Positions 27,505 through 35,533 are shown, numbered from the stretch's first letter. The stretch is DNA of 64,000 bases from Acidimicrobiia bacterium (GCA_040878325.1 JBBDMM010000001.1:62001-126000), one strand, 5' to 3'. A program made the numbers and translations. The notes: a model not told the origin generated them from the letters alone.

Positions 27505-27864
27505 ATGAAATTCGTCCTCGGCGTCGCCATCAACGCATTCGCGGTCTGGGTGGCGGTCGGCGTGGTGGGCGGCCTCGAGTTCAGCGGCGACTTCTGGAAA
27601 CTCGTGTTGATCGCGGTGATCCTCGGCGCCGTCAACGCCGCCATCAAGCCGGTCCTGAAGGTGCTCAGCATCCCTCTGATCGTGGTCACCTTGGGCCTAT
27701 TCCTGCTGGTGATCAACTGGTTGATGTTCGCCCTCGTCATCTGGCTGGCCGCGCCCAACCGACTCGACCTCGGCCTCACTTCCACCGGGTTCTGGGCCAC
27801 CTTCTTCGGCGCTCTCATCGTGTCGATCGCCAGCTGGATGGCGTCGGCGGCTGTCTCCAAGTGA
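27505..27864 (+). CDS. Phage-holin-family four-helix membrane protein
   Basis: 119-residue protein that fits the mycobacterial 4-TMS holin family (PF04020). Four hydrophobic helices are visible, with the characteristic LGAVNAAIKPVLKVLSIPLIVVTLGLFLLVINWLMF segment between helices 2 and 3. These proteins are chromosomal and widespread; a lytic role is not established. The ATG at 27505 sits 7 nt after TAGGGT. Converges with the metallopeptidase gene. Confidence 0.85.
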   Translation: MKFVLGVAINAFAVWVAVGVVGGLEFSGDFWKLVLIAVILGAVNAAIKPVLKVLSIPLIVVTLGLFLLVINWLMFALVIWLAAPNRLDLGLTSTGFWATFFGALIVSIASWMASAAVSK

Positions 27865-27888
27865 GCCTGGCAGCCTACTGAGGTCGAT

Positions 27889-28248
27889 CTAGTACCCCAG
27901 CTCGTGAAGACGCTCGTCGTCGATCCCCAGATGGTGGGCCACCTCGTGGAGCACCGTCTTGCGGATCTGCTTCTTGAGCCGTGACGGCGGCAGCCGCAGG
28001 GCCAGGTGGGGGCCCATGAATATGGTGATCCGATCGGGCATCGCGCCGGAGTAATGGCCCGCCCGGTCGTGGAGGTTCACCCCGTGGTACAGACCGAGCA
28101 GGGTGCCCCCTCCGCCGTACTCGTCGTCCTGGTCGGGTGACGGCCAGTCCTCGACCACCACATGGACGTTGTCGACCGCCTCGACCACCCACTCGGGAAG
28201 TTCTTCGAGGGCGGCGTCCACCAGTGCTTCGAACTCGTCGCGTCTCAC
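27889..28248 (-). CDS. Zincin-like metallopeptidase (DUF1025 type)
   Basis: 119-residue protein with a complete HEVAHHLGIDDERLHELGY zinc motif at the C-terminus (HExxHxxGxxDERLxELG), the hallmark of this small actinobacterial metallopeptidase family (PF06262). The N-terminal EALVDAALEELPEWVVEAVDNV is also typical. No signal peptide, so probably cytosolic; substrate unknown. The GTG start lies 8 nt after TATCCT (28262-28257), with no ribosome binding site. Confidence 0.87.
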   Translation of the reverse strand: MRRDEFEALVDAALEELPEWVVEAVDNVHVVVEDWPSPDQDDEYGGGGTLLGLYHGVNLHDRAGHYSGAMPDRITIFMGPHLALRLPPSRLKKQIRKTVLHEVAHHLGIDDERLHELGY

Positions 28249-28256
28249 CGGGGGGC

Positions 28257-28262
28257 AGGATA
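28257..28262 (-). promoter_or_regulatory. Leaderless -10 element for the metallopeptidase gene
   Basis: TATCCT on the minus strand, 8 nt before the GTG start at 28248. It lies only about 58 nt from the divergent kinase-like promoter at 28320. Confidence 0.5.
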
Positions 28263-28319
28263 CGACCGCCAGAAGACAGGCCTCGCCGTGACTCGAGCGA
28301 TGCGCAGCATGGGATCCGG

Positions 28320-28325
28320 TACCTT
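28320..28325 (+). promoter_or_regulatory. Leaderless -10 element for the kinase-like pseudogene
   Basis: TACCTT, 6 nt, then GTG at 28332. It supports the GTG as the true start of the broken kinase-like gene. Confidence 0.5.
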
Positions 28326-28331
28326 CCCGGC

Positions 28332-29286
28332 GTGCATTGGGATGTCACCTACCCAAGCGGCCTCTTGAGCGCGGCGCTCGACGAGTATGGCCTGACAGGT
28401 GCGCGGGTGGAGCCCATCAGGGCGTTCAACAACGCGGTGTTCCGCGTGACGACCCCCACCGATGACCTGGCGCTACGGATCCACCGATCCGGATATCGCA
28501 CCTCGAGGCAGATTCGATCCGAACTGGTCTACCTCAGCGGCCTGGCTGCAACCGGACCGATCGAAGTCCCGACTCCTCTCCCGACCCGGCATGGGCGCCT
28601 GGTGGCCGAAATCGATGCCGGCGACGAGGCTCGGCTCTGCAGTGTCATCACCTGGCAACCAGGAGCAGTCCGCCGGCCCGGTACTGGTGCCGGACAGGCG
28701 ACGCTGTCTCGGATCGGAGAGGCACTCGGGTGGATGCATTCGTTCTCAGAGTCGTTCACTCCGCCGTCAGCCTTCGAGAGGCCGAGGTGGGAGGTCGGGG
28801 CGCTGCTCGACCGCGACGCCTCCCAGCTGGCCCGAGGGCGACATCTCATCGACGAAGTGCACCAACGCTCTGGGGCCGCCCTTGGCGGCATCGCTCGGAC
28901 GCCGGCCAATCACGGGATGATTCACAACGACTTAATCCTGCTCAACTGCCTTCACCGTGGTCGCCGTACTGCCGTGATCGACTTCGACGACTGCGGCTGG
29001 GGTTTCTATCTCCAGGATTTTCGGGGGCATTCTCGGAAACCTCAAGGACTACCCCAATCACCGAACACTCTGGAAGTCGTTCCTCGACGGGTATCGGTCG
29101 GCGAGACCGCTTCCGTCAGAGCACCACGCGGACCTCGAGCTGATGGTCGCCCTGCGACACGCCGCCACGGCGCTGTGGATGATCGATCGCGATCGAGAGC
29201 ACCCCCTGCCGGGCGAACGTCTCCGCGAGAATCTGGACTATCGGCTGGAGGAGATCGAACGCTCTCTGCGCGCAATTGATCGGTAA
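28332..29286 (+). pseudogene. Phosphotransferase (APH/RdoA-like kinase), frameshifted
   Basis: Kinase of the aminoglycoside phosphotransferase/RdoA superfamily. The intact part has an N-lobe (FNNAVFRVTTPTDDLALRIHRSGYR), the catalytic loop HNDLILLN and the metal-binding DFDDCGWG. Just after that, at 29018-29027 (TTTTCGGGGG), the frame shifts by one base. In the first frame the rest is Arg-rich nonsense. In the shifted frame it continues as GGILGNLKDYPNHRTLWKSFLDGYRSARPL and so on to a TAA at 29284-29286, with normal family character. So one inserted base breaks the gene, either a true mutation or a homopolymer sequencing error. No antibiotic-modifying role should be inferred. Confidence 0.85.
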
Positions 29287-29317
29287 CAACCCACGCAAAT
29301 CGCGACGAGCCGGTTTC

Positions 29318-29345
29318 TGTCACACCCCGGTGGCATTGTGCTGAC
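29318..29345 (+). promoter_or_regulatory. Conserved box upstream of DUF222-HNH gene A
   Basis: TGTCACACCC (29318-29327) lies exactly 18 nt before the ATG at 29346. CATTGT, in -10 position, lies 6 nt before the ATG. The same 10-mer at the same distance precedes the second DUF222-HNH gene at 59122. Confidence 0.65.
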
Positions 29346-30458
29346 ATGGAAAGGCACTTCCTGGCCGAGGCGGTCGGGTTCTTGCACAAGGCGAACGACG
29401 CGCTGAATCCGAACCGGTGCGACGACGCCGAGGCTCGGGCGCTCCTGGCGCACTACGCCGAGGCGAAGAAGCTGGCCTCGTTCGGTGAGGCGGCGCTCGC
29501 CGCCCGACTCGCCGATCCCGGCCATGTGGCCCGGGTGACCGGCACCTCGGTCCGCCGGGCCAGGGAGACGCTGCAGACCGCCGAGCAGGCGGCGAAGACA
29601 CCCGCGTTGGGCAAGGCGATGCGGGCCGGTCAGATATCGCTCGAACAGGCAGCCGAGATCGCCAGGACCGAGCGGGTGGCTCCGGGTTCGGCGGGGGCGC
29701 TGTTGGAGCGAGCCCGGGGCGGTGCCCCCTTCCAGGTGCTGCGAGACGAGGGTCGCAAACGGCGGCTCGAAGTTCAGTCCTTTGAGGGTCTGGCAGAGCG
29801 GCAGCGAGAAGCACGATTCCTCAGCCACGGCGTCACAGAGGACGGAATGGTTCGTTTCGAGGGTGAGTTCGAGCCAGAGGTGGGCTGCCGCCTGGTCAAC
29901 CGACTCGAAGCCGAAGCGCGGCGCTTGGCCCGAGCCAATCGTCACGAGGAGCCGTTCCCGCGCTATCTCGCCGACGCCCTCCCCAACCTCATCGCAGGGA
30001 CCGGCGCGGCAAAGGGACACACCGAACTGGTCGTGCTCGTCTCGCACGGCGTGGCCGAGCGAGGCTGGAGAAGCGTTCAGGATGGCGAGTTCTGCAAGAT
30101 CCCCGGGGTGGGACCCATCGATCCCGAGACCGCCCGTCGTGTAGCCGACGACGCCTTCCTGTCTGGCATGTTCTTCGACGGTGAAGACCTGCGGCATATC
30201 AAGCGCTGGACCCGACACATCCCCGCCGCGGTCAAGGTCGCCCTCAACCTGGGCGATCCTCCGGAATTCGACGGACCCCGGTGCGACGACTGCGGCAACC
30301 GCCACGGACTGGAATGGGACCACGACGACCCAAAGGCCAACGGGGGCGAAACCTCGCTTGAGAACCTGAAGCCCCGCTACCGAAAGTGCCACCAGAAGAA
30401 GACTGCCCGCGACCGGGAGGCGGGGAGGCTCAAACCGGCGCGCGCCGGTCCCCGCTGA
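29346..30458 (+). CDS. DUF222/13E12-type protein with HNH endonuclease domain (copy A)
   Basis: 370-residue member of the DUF222-HNH (13E12 repeat) family, numerous in actinobacteria and often suspected of being mobile. The helical DUF222 region fills most of the protein (VTGTSVRRARETLQTAEQAAK, QISLEQAAEIARTER, RFEGEFEPEVGCRLVNRLEAEARR). The C-terminal HNH motif reads CDDCGNRHGLEWDHDDPKANGGETSLENLKPRYRKCHQKKT, with paired Cys and the conserved His and Asn. The nuclease signature is intact. Its stop abuts the convergent YjbR gene. It differs greatly from copy B at 59122, so it is not a recent duplicate. Confidence 0.9.
   Translation: MERHFLAEAVGFLHKANDALNPNRCDDAEARALLAHYAEAKKLASFGEAALAARLADPGHVARVTGTSVRRARETLQTAEQAAKTPALGKAMRAGQISLEQAAEIARTERVAPGSAGALLERARGGAPFQVLRDEGRKRRLEVQSFEGLAERQREARFLSHGVTEDGMVRFEGEFEPEVGCRLVNRLEAEARRLARANRHEEPFPRYLADALPNLIAGTGAAKGHTELVVLVSHGVAERGWRSVQDGEFCKIPGVGPIDPETARRVADDAFLSGMFFDGEDLRHIKRWTRHIPAAVKVALNLGDPPEFDGPRCDDCGNRHGLEWDHDDPKANGGETSLENLKPRYRKCHQKKTARDREAGRLKPARAGPR
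30434..30449. repeat. 16-bp perfect palindrome at a convergent gene junction
   Basis: ACCGGCGCGCGCCGGT overlaps the last codons of the DUF222-HNH gene, and GCTGATCAGC (30454-30463) follows across both stop codons. It could act as a two-way terminator, but no T-runs are present. Confidence 0.4.
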
Positions 30459-30818
30459 TCAGCGCCGTCCCGGCGAGTCCCAACCCTCCGGCCGCCTGCT
30501 CTTCGGCAGCTTCGAGACGACCAGGTGATACGACTCGTCGACCGCCTCGATGATCTCGGCTTCAGGAATGGCTCCGTCGAGGGCGAGCGTGTTCCAGCCC
30601 GAGCGCCCGATGTAGGCCATCACGGAGGCGTCGTTCGGGTAGCGCGCCAACCACTCGTCGGCTTCCTCGCGGGTCCCGCACTTCACCCCGACCGAGCGGT
30701 CCCCGAAGAAGACAAAGATCTTGGTGTCGACCTTGGCGACGACGTCGTCCTCCCAGGGTTCGTCCTGCCAGGCCCCAGGCATGGACAGGCAGTAACGGAG
30801 GAGCTCCGCTGACGTCAC
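30459..30818 (-). CDS. MmcQ/YjbR family protein
   Basis: 119-residue protein with the YjbR/MmcQ fold, a double-wing DNA-binding-like fold of uncertain function. It has the family pattern CLSMPGAWQDEPWEDDVVAKVDTKIFVFFG, KCG, and the C-terminal SGWNTLALDGAIPEAEIIEAVDESYHLVVSKLPKSRRP. The start is a GTG at 30818. Convergent with the DUF222-HNH gene and divergent from the GNAT gene; no operon partner. Confidence 0.85.
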   Translation of the reverse strand: MTSAELLRYCLSMPGAWQDEPWEDDVVAKVDTKIFVFFGDRSVGVKCGTREEADEWLARYPNDASVMAYIGRSGWNTLALDGAIPEAEIIEAVDESYHLVVSKLPKSRRPEGWDSPGRR

Positions 30819-30872
30819 ATGGCGCTTTCCACAGATCGAGGATACGACCGGCCCGAACGGCAGAATGACCGG

Positions 30873-31445
30873 ATGACGGAAGTCACCTTCGTGCCCGCCT
30901 CCCTCGAGCGCCTCGACGATGTGCTCGAGGTGGTTCCGTCCGGGCGCGGCTGCACCTGCCAGTACTTTCGGATGTCCTCTGGCGACTACTCACGATCCGA
31001 CGAGGAGACGCGGGTGGGAGCCCTGCGCCGCCAGCTCCAAGACACGCCGGCGCCGGGGATGATCGCCTACGCGGGCGAGATCCCGGTCGCCTGGTGCGGC
31101 TTCGGCCCCAGGACCGACCTGGAGCGGCTGGTGCGGTCGCGCACCATCCCGAAGGTCGACGATCGCGCGGTGTGGTCGATCGTGTGCTTCAACGTGCGCC
31201 CCGGTTACCGCCGCCAGGGCATCACCAAGGGGCTCCTCGCCTCGGTCGTCGACTACGCCCGGGCGATGGGCGCCCCCGCGCTCGAGGCCTACCCCATCGA
31301 CCCGGAGGACTCGCGGGTCAGCACGGCGTTCCTCTACGTGGGCACGGTCACGACCTTTGAGGAGGCCGGGTTCCGCAGGGTTGCCCAGACCGGTTCGGTG
31401 AGCGCCGGCTTGCCGCGCTGGCTGATGCGGCTCGACCTGTCGTGA
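30873..31445 (+). CDS. GNAT family N-acetyltransferase
   Basis: 190-residue acetyl-CoA-dependent acyltransferase. The acetyl-CoA loop is visible as FNVRPGYRRQGITKGLLASVVDYARAMGA, and the protein ends with FEEAGFRRVAQ, the usual C-terminal beta-bulge region. A Cys-rich segment GRGCTCQYFRMSSGDY near residue 25 is common in a subgroup of these proteins. I chose the ATG at 30873; CAGAAT lies 6 nt upstream as a possible -10 and there is no ribosome binding site. Substrate unknown. It lies just before tRNA-Val. Confidence 0.85.
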   Translation: MTEVTFVPASLERLDDVLEVVPSGRGCTCQYFRMSSGDYSRSDEETRVGALRRQLQDTPAPGMIAYAGEIPVAWCGFGPRTDLERLVRSRTIPKVDDRAVWSIVCFNVRPGYRRQGITKGLLASVVDYARAMGAPALEAYPIDPEDSRVSTAFLYVGTVTTFEEAGFRRVAQTGSVSAGLPRWLMRLDLS

Positions 31446-31482
31446 TGGGCCCCGGCCAGCCCGGTACAATCCCGCCTTCTCC

Positions 31483-31557
31483 GGGCGCTTAGCTCAGCGG
31501 CAGAGCGCTGCCTTCACACGGCAGAGGTCACTGGTTCAATCCCAGTAGCGCCCACCA
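31483..31557 (+). tRNA. tRNA-Val (anticodon CAC)
   Basis: A complete cloverleaf. The acceptor stem GGGCGCT pairs with AGCGCCC, followed by discriminator A and an encoded CCA. The anticodon stem CTGCC/GGCAG encloses the loop TTCACAC, giving anticodon CAC. The T arm is ACTGG-TTCAATC-CCAGT. It reads valine codon GUG. A decayed relative lies 256 nt downstream. Confidence 0.96.
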
Positions 31558-31581
31558 CGCGAAACCCCAAATTTCATAAGG

Positions 31582-31719
31582 GATTTTAGTGCCCGCTTCA
31601 CACTGCCAAACGAAATCGAACGGCAGCTTGGCCGCATCGCAGACATCCTCAGCGACCTCTGCCGGGTCTACTACCCCCTCCGCTTGGACGACGTCACCCT
31701 CGGGGCCACAACGTGCTGA
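31582..31719 (+). pseudogene. Gene fragment directly after tRNA-Val
   Basis: Starting 24 nt after the tRNA, a 46-codon open stretch has no start codon and ends in TGA at 31717-31719. Its translation, DFSARFTLPNEIERQLGRIADILSDLCRVYYPLRL and so on, is amphipathic and has high GC3 like real genes in the window, whereas the other frames do not. It looks like the 3' end of a lost gene. Its place at a tRNA 3' end suggests a remnant of an integrated element; that is inference. No family recognised. Confidence 0.45.
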
Positions 31720-31812
31720 CCTACTCAAACCCACCTCAAACCCACTCACCCCACCTACACGAAGAAAACCCACACCGCATATAGGGATTCGGGGGGAAGT
31801 GGCTTCTGACCT

Positions 31813-31879
31813 GGGGTTATGCGAATGGGCCTGTTCTTCCCTGACACGGAAGAGGTCACTGGTTCGATAGCGCCCACCA
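31813..31879 (+). pseudogene. Decayed tRNA-Val (anticodon GAC) relic
   Basis: The anticodon stem CTTCC/GGAAG encloses CTGACAC, anticodon GAC, which would be valine. GAGGTCACTGGTTC and AGCGCCCACCA match tRNA-Val at 31483. The T arm has lost about 6 nt, so it cannot fold, and the 5' acceptor and D arm are eroded (GGGGTTATGCGAATGGG). It is non-functional. It may be a dead second tRNA gene or a mutated attachment-site copy. The interval 31880-32116 holds nothing recognisable. Confidence 0.65.
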
Positions 31880-32116
31880 GTAAGACCCCTTGTCGCTGTT
31901 GGGTCCAGTCCCTCTCCGACCACGGCGCGATTACCTACGTTCAAGTACCAGGCCGCCTGAAACCGCGAGGGGTCCTGATCGGCAATCACCGTTGTCCCTC
32001 CTTGAAACCCGAAGCGTGCGGCTGTCACCCACCGCTGATCCAACCGCGACCAGCACGGGGTCTCCTGCTGCTTCGGCCTGTAGCGCCGGCACCGGGCGAA
32101 CCCGGAAGCGCTGCGC

Positions 32117-34546
32117 TCAGGCCTGGTCAAGGGCGAGGTCGATCGTCTGCTCTACGGTCAGAGTCCGGCCCTGCTCCCACGCGGCAGTGAACGCCGCATC
32201 ATCGAGCCGAACTCGCACAGCAGCAAGGGTTCGGTCCCTCCTCGCGATGAGGTACTCCCGACTGCCACCGGTCCTCTCGCGAATCGCCTCGGCCGAGGAG
32301 AGGAGTCGGGTGGCTGTTGTCGCGTGCCCTTCGGCGGCGAGGATCTCGGCTATCTGCATAAGGATGGCGGCCAGCGTGAGTGGCTCGTTTAGCTCAAGGG
32401 TAAGGCGTACGGACTCCCGGAGCATCGCGTAGGCGTCCGCAAACCGCTCTTCCCGCAACGCGTGGGTTGCCAAGCTTGAGAGTGGGTCGAGCTCCATCCG
32501 CCGGTTGCCCGCGGCGCGGGCTCTGACGAGGTTCTCCTCCATGAGGGCTCGTTCGCGCGCGAGGTCACCGAGGTCCCCATACGCCCAGGCCAGGCTGTTG
32601 TTCACGAGCATGATGTAGTGCTCGTCGCCGAGGCTCTCGAAGAGGCGGGCACTTTCCTCGAGAAGTGGCAAGCCCTCTGCGGACTCAGGTATGAACCCGA
32701 GCATGAACAGAGAGTTGGCGATGCCCCATTCGTCATCGAGGCTGCGATGCAGGGCCAAGGCCTCCTCGGCATAGACCCGCGCTGCGGCGGCGTCGCCTCC
32801 CTCGCCCTCCATTGCGGTCGCCCCGTTGAGGGCGCGAGCCCGTGCTGGCGTCGGGGCGGGGTCGGCGGCGAGGGCGATCTGGAGGCGGTGGCGGCCTTCC
32901 GTGTAGTGCCCACGTTGGTACCAGTACTTCCACAGCGCTCCAGCGAGCTGCAGGGAGAGCTGAGTGGCGCCGCCACTCTGGAGGCGGTCGAGGGCAGCTC
33001 GAAAGTTGTCGTATTCGGCCTCGAGCCGGTCGGTCCACTGCCTGGGGTTGCCGGTGAGATGCGGATACGCCTCCTCGGCCAGAGCCAAGAAGTGCTCGGC
33101 GTGGCGCCGCCGCGCCCACTCTGCCTCGTTCGACGTATCGAGTCGCTCGACGGCGTAGTCGCGAATCGTCTCCAGCATCCAGAACCGCGGTCCGGTGCGA
33201 CGGACCAGGCTCTTGTCGACCAGGGACTGGAGCACGTCGAGATCGGCCTCGGCGACAAGTTCGGCCGCCTCCAGTGTCCAGCCGCCTCGAAACACGGCGA
33301 GGCGGGCGAACAGCCGTTGCTCCGCTTCGGAGAGCAGCTCGTGAGACCACTCGAGCGTCGCCCGCAGAGTGCGCTGGCGGGGATCGGAATCCCGTCCTCC
33401 CTTCAATAGGTCGAGCCGTCCCGTAAGCCTCTCGAGGATCTGTCCCGGCGTAAGCACGCTGGTCCGGGCCGCGGCCAGCTCGACCGCCAGGGGGAGGTTC
33501 TCGAGCGCGCCACAGAGTCGATGGATCGTGTCGTCGGCTTCTACTCCCGCCCGGGAGCAGAACAGATCGACTGCTTCGGTCTCGGCGAGTGGAAGCACCG
33601 GATATTCGACCTCACCCCTGATCCGGAGCAGCTCCCGACTCGTAGCCAGCATGCGCAGTCTGGGGCAGGCTTCGATCAGGGCCGAGAGCTGCGGGGCCGC
33701 GGCCACCACTTGCTCCAGGTTGTCGATCACCACCAGCAGCTGCCGATCCCCGATGTGGCCCGCCAGGTCGTCCCGGGTCCCCAGGGTCTGGGCGATGGTG
33801 TCGGGCACCAGGGCGGGGTCGCGCAGCGCGGCAAGTCCAACCCAGAACACCCCAGCGGCGAATTCGGGCACCAGTTGGGTGGCAGCCTCGATCGCCAGGC
33901 GGGTCTTTCCCGATCCGCCTGGTCCGGTCAGGGTGAGCAGCCGGGCTCCGTTCCCTAACAACGCCGCCACCTCGGACACCTCCCGCTCTCTGCCGACGAA
34001 TGAGCTGGCCGGTCGGGGCAGGTTGGTGTTCGAGATCGTCTTCAGCGGCGGGAAACTTTGCGAACCGAGCTGAAAGATCGCCACCGGGTGGTCGAAGTCC
34101 TTGAGTCGGTGCTCGCCGAGGGAGGTGACCTCGACCGAAACCAGCTCCCGGGTCGCCCTGGAGAGCAGCACCTGGCCCCCATGTCCTGCGGCCGCGATCC
34201 GGGCCGTCAGGTGCACGTCGGCCCCGGTGTAGTCGCCGTCGGCCACCAGCGGGGCTCCGGTGTGCAGGCCCATCCGTACCTGCATCGAGCTTTCCGCCAA
34301 TGCCTGCTGGCTTTCTCGGGCCGCCTCCACTGCTCCCGAGGCGGTGGGGAAGGCCACGAAAAAGGAGTCTCCTGCAGTGCTCACCTCGACGCCGCCGTGG
34401 TGGACGAAGGCCTCCCGCAGCATGCCGCGGTGCTCCTCGAGGGCCTGGGCATATGCCGGCAGCCCCATCAAAGCCAGCAGCTTGGTGGAGCCCTCGATGT
34501 CGGTGAACAGGAGGGTGACCGTTCCCTCAGGAAGAACGACGCTCAA
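32117..34546 (-). CDS. Class III cyclase-domain / NB-ARC-type ATPase / TPR regulator
   Basis: Multi-domain signalling protein of 809 residues. An N-terminal class III nucleotide cyclase homology domain (about 1-165) has the metal-binding LLFTDIEGST and AGDSFFVAF segments. The Asn of the usual VNxAARL motif is His here (VHLTARIAAAG), so activity is uncertain. A STAND/NB-ARC-like ATPase follows, with P-loop GPGGSGKTRLA and Walker B LLVVIDNLEQV, then helical repeats of TPR type to the C-terminus. Such proteins sense signals and may regulate transcription, but there is no LuxR-type HTH here. I chose the TTG at 34546 because GGAGG lies 7 nt upstream. Confidence 0.82.
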   Translation of the reverse strand: MSVVLPEGTVTLLFTDIEGSTKLLALMGLPAYAQALEEHRGMLREAFVHHGGVEVSTAGDSFFVAFPTASGAVEAARESQQALAESSMQVRMGLHTGAPLVADGDYTGADVHLTARIAAAGHGGQVLLSRATRELVSVEVTSLGEHRLKDFDHPVAIFQLGSQSFPPLKTISNTNLPRPASSFVGREREVSEVAALLGNGARLLTLTGPGGSGKTRLAIEAATQLVPEFAAGVFWVGLAALRDPALVPDTIAQTLGTRDDLAGHIGDRQLLVVIDNLEQVVAAAPQLSALIEACPRLRMLATSRELLRIRGEVEYPVLPLAETEAVDLFCSRAGVEADDTIHRLCGALENLPLAVELAAARTSVLTPGQILERLTGRLDLLKGGRDSDPRQRTLRATLEWSHELLSEAEQRLFARLAVFRGGWTLEAAELVAEADLDVLQSLVDKSLVRRTGPRFWMLETIRDYAVERLDTSNEAEWARRRHAEHFLALAEEAYPHLTGNPRQWTDRLEAEYDNFRAALDRLQSGGATQLSLQLAGALWKYWYQRGHYTEGRHRLQIALAADPAPTPARARALNGATAMEGEGGDAAAARVYAEEALALHRSLDDEWGIANSLFMLGFIPESAEGLPLLEESARLFESLGDEHYIMLVNNSLAWAYGDLGDLARERALMEENLVRARAAGNRRMELDPLSSLATHALREERFADAYAMLRESVRLTLELNEPLTLAAILMQIAEILAAEGHATTATRLLSSAEAIRERTGGSREYLIARRDRTLAAVRVRLDDAAFTAAWEQGRTLTVEQTIDLALDQA

Positions 34547-34682
34547 ATTCTGCCTCCAGTTCGGATCGTACCGCCCTGACCGCGCCAAGCCCGGGGTGAC
34601 GGACAGCCGCGGAACCGAGTCGCGGAGTCACCGCCACGCACGGGTCGACTCCACATCGAGGCTCGTCGGCCTTATGGCTTCG

Positions 34683-34829
34683 CTACACGACTCCCTCGGC
34701 GCGGGCGGCGGCGGCGAGCACCCGCCTGGTGCCAGCGACGTTGACCTCGAGACGTCCCGGGTCGCACATCGCCACCTCGCCGGCGACGTGGAACAGGGTG
34801 ACTTTCGTCGAGAGAATCGGTCGGTAAAC
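34683..34829 (-). pseudogene. Fragment of an extended SDR (NAD-dependent epimerase/dehydratase)
   Basis: The minus-strand frame ending at the TAG at 34683 reads LFHVAGEVAMCDPGRLEVNVAGTRRVLAAAARA, a clear piece of the Rossmann domain of a dihydroflavonol-reductase-like extended SDR. The N-terminal nucleotide-binding loop and the catalytic YxxxK region are both absent. It is cut off about 50 residues long, and no function remains. It abuts an SDR fragment on the other strand. Confidence 0.6.
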
Positions 34830-34871
34830 GGAACCAACCTCTACGTCGACGGCGGATGGATGCTGATGTGA
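34821..34871 (+). pseudogene. C-terminal fragment of a classical SDR
   Basis: The plus-strand frame ends SVNGTNLYVDGGWMLM and stop (TGA 34869-34871). That is the conserved C-terminus of classical short-chain dehydrogenases. Upstream of residue S the frame is not SDR-like, so only about 16 codons remain. The downstream regulator gene overlaps this stop, as if the two once formed an operon. Confidence 0.6.
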
Positions 34872-35533
34872 TCCACGGAGGGACCCCCGCAGCAAGAGAC
34901 TCCGACGACGGCCCGAACCACCACCTCGACGGAATCGGACAGCGGCTCCGCGACGAGCGGGTCAAGGCGGGTCTGAGCCAACGCGAATTGGCTCGCCGCA
35001 TCGGCCTGTCCGCCAGCCTCATCTCTCAACTGGAGTCGGGTCAATCGAACCCGTCGGTCGGGACTCTCTACGCGATCGTCACCGAACTGGACATCTCCCT
35101 CGACCGGGTGATGCGTGGTGAGGAGTACGTCGAAGGAAGCAACGGCAGCGCACCCCGCGATCCCGAACACCACCCGGTCGTCAGACCCGCCGAGCGGAAG
35201 GCGGTCGAGCTGGTGTCGGGCGTGCGGTGGGAGCAGCTCTCGGTGGGCCCCGACGACGACATCGACTTTCTCCACGTCATATACGAGGTCGGCGGGTCGT
35301 CGACGCCCGACGAATCCTTGATGCGACACCACGGACGCGAGTACGGGTTCATCATCTCGGGGACCCTCGGCGTGCAGATCGGCTTCGAGGAGCACCGCCT
35401 CGAACCGGGAGACGCCATCGGCTTCGACTCCACCCGCCCCCACCGCCTGTTCAACCTCGGCGACGAGCCAGTGCACGGCATCTGGTTCGTCGTGGGGTTG
35501 GTCCTCGGCCGGGACGACACCCCGGCCTCCTGA
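34856..35533 (+). CDS. XRE-family regulator with C-terminal cupin domain
   Basis: 225-residue transcription factor. An N-terminal helix-turn-helix (about 26-82: IGQRLRDERVKAGLSQRELARRIGLSASLISQLESGQSNPSVGTL) is followed by a C-terminal cupin (about 150-215: HGREYGFIISGTLGVQIGFEEHRLEPGDAIGFDSTRPHRLFNLGDEP). This architecture is typical of metabolic repressors of the PuuR/CynR-like XRE-cupin group; the ligand is not evident. The start at ATG 34856 overlaps the SDR fragment; GTG 34868 is an alternative. It lies 67 nt before purC but has no sign of controlling it. Confidence 0.85.
   Translation: MDADVIHGGTPAARDSDDGPNHHLDGIGQRLRDERVKAGLSQRELARRIGLSASLISQLESGQSNPSVGTLYAIVTELDISLDRVMRGEEYVEGSNGSAPRDPEHHPVVRPAERKAVELVSGVRWEQLSVGPDDDIDFLHVIYEVGGSSTPDESLMRHHGREYGFIISGTLGVQIGFEEHRLEPGDAIGFDSTRPHRLFNLGDEPVHGIWFVVGLVLGRDDTPAS

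Noticed and set aside
27505-27864. Holin-like gene as sign of a prophage
   Set aside because: This family is chromosomal in actinobacteria and no other phage gene lies near.
28332-29286. Aminoglycoside resistance gene
   Set aside because: The superfamily is broad and this member resembles RdoA/other small-molecule kinases; it is also frameshifted.
29346-30458. DUF222-HNH gene as part of an insertion sequence or intein
   Set aside because: No terminal inverted repeats, target duplication or splicing motifs are visible around either copy.
31528-32130. Minus-strand open frame crossing tRNA-Val and the tRNA relic
   Set aside because: The frame contains the usual antisense-tRNA peptide (WALLGLNQ) and has no family likeness; an annotation artefact.
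34856-35533. XRE-cupin regulator as repressor of the purine operon
   Set aside because: It is adjacent to purC, but no palindromic operator or PRPP-binding PurR domain is present; adjacency alone is not enough.
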